A stretch of DNA of 64,000 nucleotides from an uncultured Collinsella sp. (GTDB lineage: Bacteria; Actinomycetota; Coriobacteriia; Coriobacteriales; Coriobacteriaceae), in the NCBI GenBank assembly GCA_905197665.1, contig CAJJZP010000001.1, positions 129,942 to 193,941 on the forward strand, written 5' to 3'. Under the pieces are notes generated by a model. That model ran no database searches. It was not told the origin of the DNA and saw nothing but the letters and a program-made list of their open reading frames with translations. The translations under genes and the position numbers were made by a program. Positions 60,165-64,000 of this stretch are shown in pieces. The stretch's first letter is position 1. Each line of letters opens with the position of its first letter.

Positions 60165-62942
60165 ATGATTCTCAACGGACCGGGGATTAGCTACACCGAG
60201 CCCGATATCGGCGCGGAGTTCGTGCCGCCGCTGCCGGAGCATCCGCGCGAGGCCATTGTCAAGCTGTGTGAGCACTGCACCAACCGCCTGCTGCATCGCG
60301 ACGAGCTGCTGGGCTACGAGTACTGGTCGTTTGCCGAGGCCGCAACCGACGAGCAGGCCGAAGTGCTCTGCAAGATGAAGATGCGTCGTCCCTACACGCT
60401 GCCCGAGATGGTCAAGCTCACCGGCATGCCCGAGGCCGATATCGAGAAGATGCTCGACGACATGAGCTACACGGGTCTGCTCGAGTACAACTGGGAAAAT
60501 CCCGAGCGCGCCAAGCAGTGGGTGCTGCCCATGCTGGTGCCGGGTTCCGCCGAGTTCCTCAACATGCGCGTGAGTCAGCTCGAGGAGCATCCGGTCTATG
60601 CCAAGTTTTTTGAGCAGGCATCCAAGGGCCCGCTGTCCAAGGCCACGCCGATGGTGCCGCCCGGTGGTGCCGGCATCGGCATGCATGTCATTCCGGTCGA
60701 GAAGGCCATCGATGCCGCGAGCACGTCGGTGCCGATCGAGCATATCGAGCATTGGCTCGACAAATACGAGGGTAAGTATGCCGCCAGCACCTGCAGCTGC
60801 CGCGCGAGCCGTCGTGTGATGGGCGAGGGCTGCGCCGACGACCCCGCCGACTGGTGCATTGCCGTGGGCGATATGGCCGACTATGTGGTCGAGACCGACC
60901 GCGGCCACTATGTGACGCGCGAGGAGGTCTACGACATCTTGCGCCAGGCCGAGGACAACGGCTTTGTGCACCAGATCACCAACATCGACGGCGAGAACAA
61001 GATCTTCGCCATCTGTAACTGCAACGTCAACGTGTGCTACGCCCTGCGCACCTCGCAGCTGTTCAACACGCCCAACCTGTCGCGCTCGGCCTATGTCGCC
61101 AAGGTCGAGAAGGACAAGTGCGTGGCCTGCGGCCGCTGCGTTGAGGTGTGTCCGGCCGGCGCCGCCAAGCTGGGCCAGAAGCTCTGCAGCAAAAAGGCGG
61201 GCGGACAGGTGCCCGAGTATCCGCGCCAGGAGCTGCCCGATGCCACCAAGTGGGACCACACCAAGTGGTCGCCTAACTACCGCAACGACAACCGCATCGA
61301 GACGCACGAGTCCGGCACCGCGCCCTGCAAGACGGCTTGCCCCGCGCATGTCGCCGTTCAGGGCTATCTGAAGCTCGCGGCGCAGGGCCGCTATGACGAG
61401 GCCCTGGCGCTCATTAAACGCGAGAACCCGCTGCCCGCTATCTGCGGCCGTGTGTGCAACCGCCGCTGCGAGGACGCCTGCACCCGTGGTCGCGTGGACG
61501 AGGCCGTGGCCATCGACGAGGTCAAGAAGTTTATCGCCCAGCGCGATCTGGACGCCGCGACCCGCTATGTCCCACCTGTGGTGACCCCGACGCGTGCCGG
61601 CGGCTTCGACCAGAAGATCGCCATCATCGGCGCCGGTCCGGCCGGTCTGTCCTGCGCCTTCTATCTGGCCGAGAAGGGCTACAAGCCCGTCGTGTTCGAG
61701 AAAAACGAGCGCCCGGGCGGCATGCTCACCTACGGCATTCCCAGCTTTAAGCTGGAAAAGGACGTTATCGAGGCCGAGGTCGAGGTCATTCGCCTGATGG
61801 GTGCCGAGTTCCGCTATGGCGTGGAAGTCGGTCGCGACGTGACGCTCGACGAGCTGCGCGCGCAGGGCTTTAAGGCCTTCTACGTGGCCATTGGCTGCCA
61901 GGGCGGCCGCCTTGCCGGCATTCCGGGCGAGGATGCCGAGGATGTGACCGTGGCCGTCGACTTCCTTCGCGAGGTTAACAGCGGCAAGATCGATACCCTG
62001 TTCGGCCGCACCATTGTGGTGGGCGGCGGCAACGTGGCCATCGACGTTGCCCGCAACGCCTGCCGTCTGGGTTCCGAGCACGTTGAGATGTTCTGCCTGG
62101 AGAGTGAGGCCCAGATGCCCGCCAGCGAGGAGGAGCGTCGCGAGGCCATCGAGGACGGCGTGCACATCAGCTGCGGTTGGGGCCCCAAGGAGGTTCACCT
62201 GGACGAGGCCGGTCATGTGCGCGGCATCACCTTCAAGCGCTGCACGCGTGTCTTTGACGACGAGGGCCGTTTTGCGCCCGAGTACGACGAGAACGACCTG
62301 CGTCGTGTCGATGCCGACCGCGTGGTCATGTCCATCGGCCAGTCCATTGTGTGGGGCGACCTGCTGGCTGGCTCCAAGGTGGAGCTTGGCCGCGGTCAGG
62401 GTGCCCTTGCCGATCCTCGGACCTACCAGACCGCCGAGCCAGACATCTTTGTGGGCGGCGACGTCTACACCGGTCCGAGTTTTGCCATCGATGCCATCGC
62501 CGCCGGTCACGAGGCCGCCGTGTCCATCCACCGCTTTGTGCAGCCGGGCTCCACGCTCACGATCGGCCGCAACCAGCGCCGCTACACCGCGCTTGACCGC
62601 GACGACGTCGTGATCGAGAGCTACGACAACGCGAGCCGCGAGGTTGCCCATGTGGACCGCGAGCGCGAGAAGGCCGCGCCGTTTAGCGAGTACGTCGAGA
62701 CCTTTACCGAGGAGCAGGTGCGCGCCGAGACCGCCCGTTGCCTGGGTTGCGGTGCCTCGATCGTCGACCCCAACAAGTGCATCGGCTGCGGCCTGTGCAC
62801 CACCAAGTGCGCATTCGACGCCATCCATCTGGATCGCGACCGCCCCGAGTGCTCAACGATGGTCAAATACGAGCAAAAGCTCCCAAGCCTGGGCAAGTAC
62901 GCGCTCAAGCGCGCCATTAAGATCAAATTCGGTCGCAAGTAA
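60165..62942 (+). CDS. Iron-sulfur/FAD oxidoreductase, GltD-like core
   Basis: The 925-residue protein combines several redox modules. Residues 1-300 include two cysteine groups (TCSCRASRRVMGEGC and ICNCNVNVCYA). A [4Fe-4S] motif CVACGRCVEVCPAG follows near 315. Then come the GltD-type N-terminal cluster region (CGRVCNRRCEDACTRG), FAD site IGAGPAGLSCAF near 488 and NAD(P)H site VGGGNVAIDVA near 620. The C-terminal end has CLGCG and a ferredoxin motif CIGCGLCTTKC near 865. It probably moves electrons between NAD(P)H and a ferredoxin-like partner; acceptor unknown. AAGGG precedes the ATG at 60165. hypA follows by 30 bases. Confidence 0.87.
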   Translation: MILNGPGISYTEPDIGAEFVPPLPEHPREAIVKLCEHCTNRLLHRDELLGYEYWSFAEAATDEQAEVLCKMKMRRPYTLPEMVKLTGMPEADIEKMLDDMSYTGLLEYNWENPERAKQWVLPMLVPGSAEFLNMRVSQLEEHPVYAKFFEQASKGPLSKATPMVPPGGAGIGMHVIPVEKAIDAASTSVPIEHIEHWLDKYEGKYAASTCSCRASRRVMGEGCADDPADWCIAVGDMADYVVETDRGHYVTREEVYDILRQAEDNGFVHQITNIDGENKIFAICNCNVNVCYALRTSQLFNTPNLSRSAYVAKVEKDKCVACGRCVEVCPAGAAKLGQKLCSKKAGGQVPEYPRQELPDATKWDHTKWSPNYRNDNRIETHESGTAPCKTACPAHVAVQGYLKLAAQGRYDEALALIKRENPLPAICGRVCNRRCEDACTRGRVDEAVAIDEVKKFIAQRDLDAATRYVPPVVTPTRAGGFDQKIAIIGAGPAGLSCAFYLAEKGYKPVVFEKNERPGGMLTYGIPSFKLEKDVIEAEVEVIRLMGAEFRYGVEVGRDVTLDELRAQGFKAFYVAIGCQGGRLAGIPGEDAEDVTVAVDFLREVNSGKIDTLFGRTIVVGGGNVAIDVARNACRLGSEHVEMFCLESEAQMPASEEERREAIEDGVHISCGWGPKEVHLDEAGHVRGITFKRCTRVFDDEGRFAPEYDENDLRRVDADRVVMSIGQSIVWGDLLAGSKVELGRGQGALADPRTYQTAEPDIFVGGDVYTGPSFAIDAIAAGHEAAVSIHRFVQPGSTLTIGRNQRRYTALDRDDVVIESYDNASREVAHVDREREKAAPFSEYVETFTEEQVRAETARCLGCGASIVDPNKCIGCGLCTTKCAFDAIHLDRDRPECSTMVKYEQKLPSLGKYALKRAIKIKFGRK

Positions 62943-62972
62943 GTAGTCATAACGGGAACGGCGGAGGAAAAA

Positions 62973-63398
62973 GTGCACGAGCTCGGAATCGTCTATCACA
63001 TTATTCGCGATGTCGAGAACGTGGCGCGCGCTCATGGCGTGCGTCGCGTTTCGAGCGTGACGTTGCTGTTGGGCGAGGTCTCGGGCGTCGTTCCCGACTT
63101 GCTGCTCGACGCTTGGCGCTGGGCAGCAGATAAAAAGCCTATCACCGAGGGCTCGGAGCTTATCGTGGAGCCCGTTGAAGCCGTGACACATTGCGGTGCG
63201 TGCGGCCGCGACTACGCGACGGTCGAGCACGGCAAGACCTGCCCTTATTGCGGCAGCGGCGAGACATACCTGCTGCAGGGCCAGGAGGTCATGATCAAGC
63301 AGATCGAGACCCCCGACGAGGACCCGGCAGACGCTGCCCCTGATGGTCCCGCTGCTCCTGACGCCGTCGACGCCGCCAACCCCCTCCACATCGCCTAA
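62973..63398 (+). CDS. hypA: Hydrogenase nickel-insertion protein HypA
   Basis: The 141-residue protein begins MHELGIV (GTG start), with His2 for nickel, and has the zinc site CGACGRDY and CPYCGSG. It delivers nickel to [NiFe] hydrogenase, usually with HypB. An acidic Pro/Ala-rich tail of about 30 residues (DEDPADAAPDGP) extends beyond the usual end. It is about 40 kb from hypF-C-D-E and follows the Fe-S/FAD oxidoreductase; hypB is not seen anywhere in the window. GGAGG precedes the GTG. Confidence 0.94.
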   Translation: MHELGIVYHIIRDVENVARAHGVRRVSSVTLLLGEVSGVVPDLLLDAWRWAADKKPITEGSELIVEPVEAVTHCGACGRDYATVEHGKTCPYCGSGETYLLQGQEVMIKQIETPDEDPADAAPDGPAAPDAVDAANPLHIA

Positions 63399-63440
63399 CT
63401 TAGTCATTGGGTGTTCCTATAGTTTTGTCAACCGTCGGGG

Positions 63441-64000
63441 CTACTCCCGGTAGGGCACCCGGTCGCGCATCACGGCGTATATCGCCCTGAGCCGCTTCCT
63501 CGCGACGGCCTTGAGCGCCCGCCCGTGCCCCATGCCCCGCGCCCTGCAGGCCCGGTAGTACTCGCCGTAGCGCCCCGAGGACCTCACCAGGCTGTTGCAC
63601 GAGAAGATCAGCAGGGACTTGAGCCTCGCGTCGCCGCGCCTGGACGCCCTGACCGACCTCACCGACGTGCCGGAGCTCCTCACCCTCGGGGCTATGCCGC
63701 AGTACGAGGCCAGGTGGTCGTGGTCCGGGAACCTCCCGATGTCGACCGACACCGCGAGCTGCGCCGCGGTCCTCGGGCCGATGCCGGGCACGGTGAGCAG
63801 GCACGCGTAGGTCTCGTCGCCCTCGAGCAGCGCCGCCGTCTCGGCCTCGAGGGCCCCGGCCTCGTCGAGGGCCTCCGATATCCGGGCGGCCAGGAACCTG
63901 ACCTGCCTGTTCTCGGCCTCGACGAGCGCCGGCGGGGGCGCGGTGGAGGCGGCCGCGGCCTCCCCGGCGGCCTCGGCCCGCGGGCCCCCGGCCCCGGAGC
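63441..64000 (-). mobile_element. IS110-family transposase, partial
   Basis: The window cuts the gene; about 186 C-terminal residues are visible. It includes RISEALDEAGALEAETAAL, a coiled segment, and the Transposase_20 motif LLTVPGIGPRTAAQLAVSVD, SYCGIAPRVRSSGTS and GDARLKSLLIFSCNS. The final residues KRLRAIYAVMRDRVPYRE are typical. Its GC content is higher than the surroundings. The N-terminal DEDD (RuvC-like) domain lies outside the window. The insertion end is near 63405-63440, just after hypA. Confidence 0.88.

Overview
The window is a high-GC bacterial chromosome segment that looks like a gut Coriobacteriia genome, most probably Collinsella. This is inference from gene content and style: dense short operons, beta-glucoside PTS genes, a hydrogenase-maturation cluster, an Actinobacteria-type dnaK-grpE-dnaJ-hspR operon, an unusual density of intergenic palindromes, and no 16S rRNA to confirm it. 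I saw no rRNA, tRNA, CRISPR array or prophage.

Layout. 1-7 kb: carbohydrate genes, comprising the tail of a GH1 phospho-glucosidase, a nucleoside-hydrolase-like DUF1593 protein, a secreted-type esterase, a PTS EIIBC lacking its IIA domain, and a DUF4038 glycosidase-like protein. 7-12 kb: an Mg2+ P-type ATPase with a possible leader peptide, pyrE, and an XRE regulator fused to a complete desulfoferrodoxin domain. 12-19 kb: a second sugar locus with an RpiR regulator, a frameshifted large glycoside hydrolase, an AraC regulator, GH1 bglA and the stand-alone EIIA that probably serves the EIIBC, followed by a lipoprotein and a HAD phosphatase at 19-21 kb. 21-27 kb: a nickel/hydrogenase-maturation cluster read leftward (small His-containing protein, nikR, hypF, hypC, hypD, hypE). 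27-28 kb: trxA and an unknown protein.

28.4-37.6 kb is an accessory island. It has degenerate IS3-type remnants at both ends and holds an MptD-type ECF transporter (S, T and a double-ATPase A component), an AraC regulator, two exporter-fold ABC transporters (the first interrupted at an A6 run) and a fragment of an MFS gene. 38-42 kb: nadA-nadB-nadC-niaR behind a 44-bp palindrome, then a ferredoxin. 42.9-47.2 kb: dnaK-grpE-dnaJ-hspR. 47.5-51.6 kb: an aconitase-family hydratase and two membrane-anchored proteins of unknown function. 51.9-58 kb: clpB, a tiny conserved-looking protein, an AAA_14/DUF4143 ATPase and an anchored surface protein. 58-63.4 kb: DUF5692 membrane protein and TetR, divergent from a 925-residue Fe-S/FAD oxidoreductase followed by hypA. 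The window ends inside an IS110-family transposase.

The most unusual feature is in the spaces between genes. At least eight families of long inverted repeats occur there, several in multiple copies, and some copies carry paired arm changes that preserve the stem. One family keeps a GGGAC-type loop while its arms vary. dnaK and clpB also share a 27-bp two-armed element that matches neither CIRCE nor the standard HAIR sequence. These, the XRE-desulfoferrodoxin fusion and the hypA/oxidoreductase linkage are the points most worth following up.
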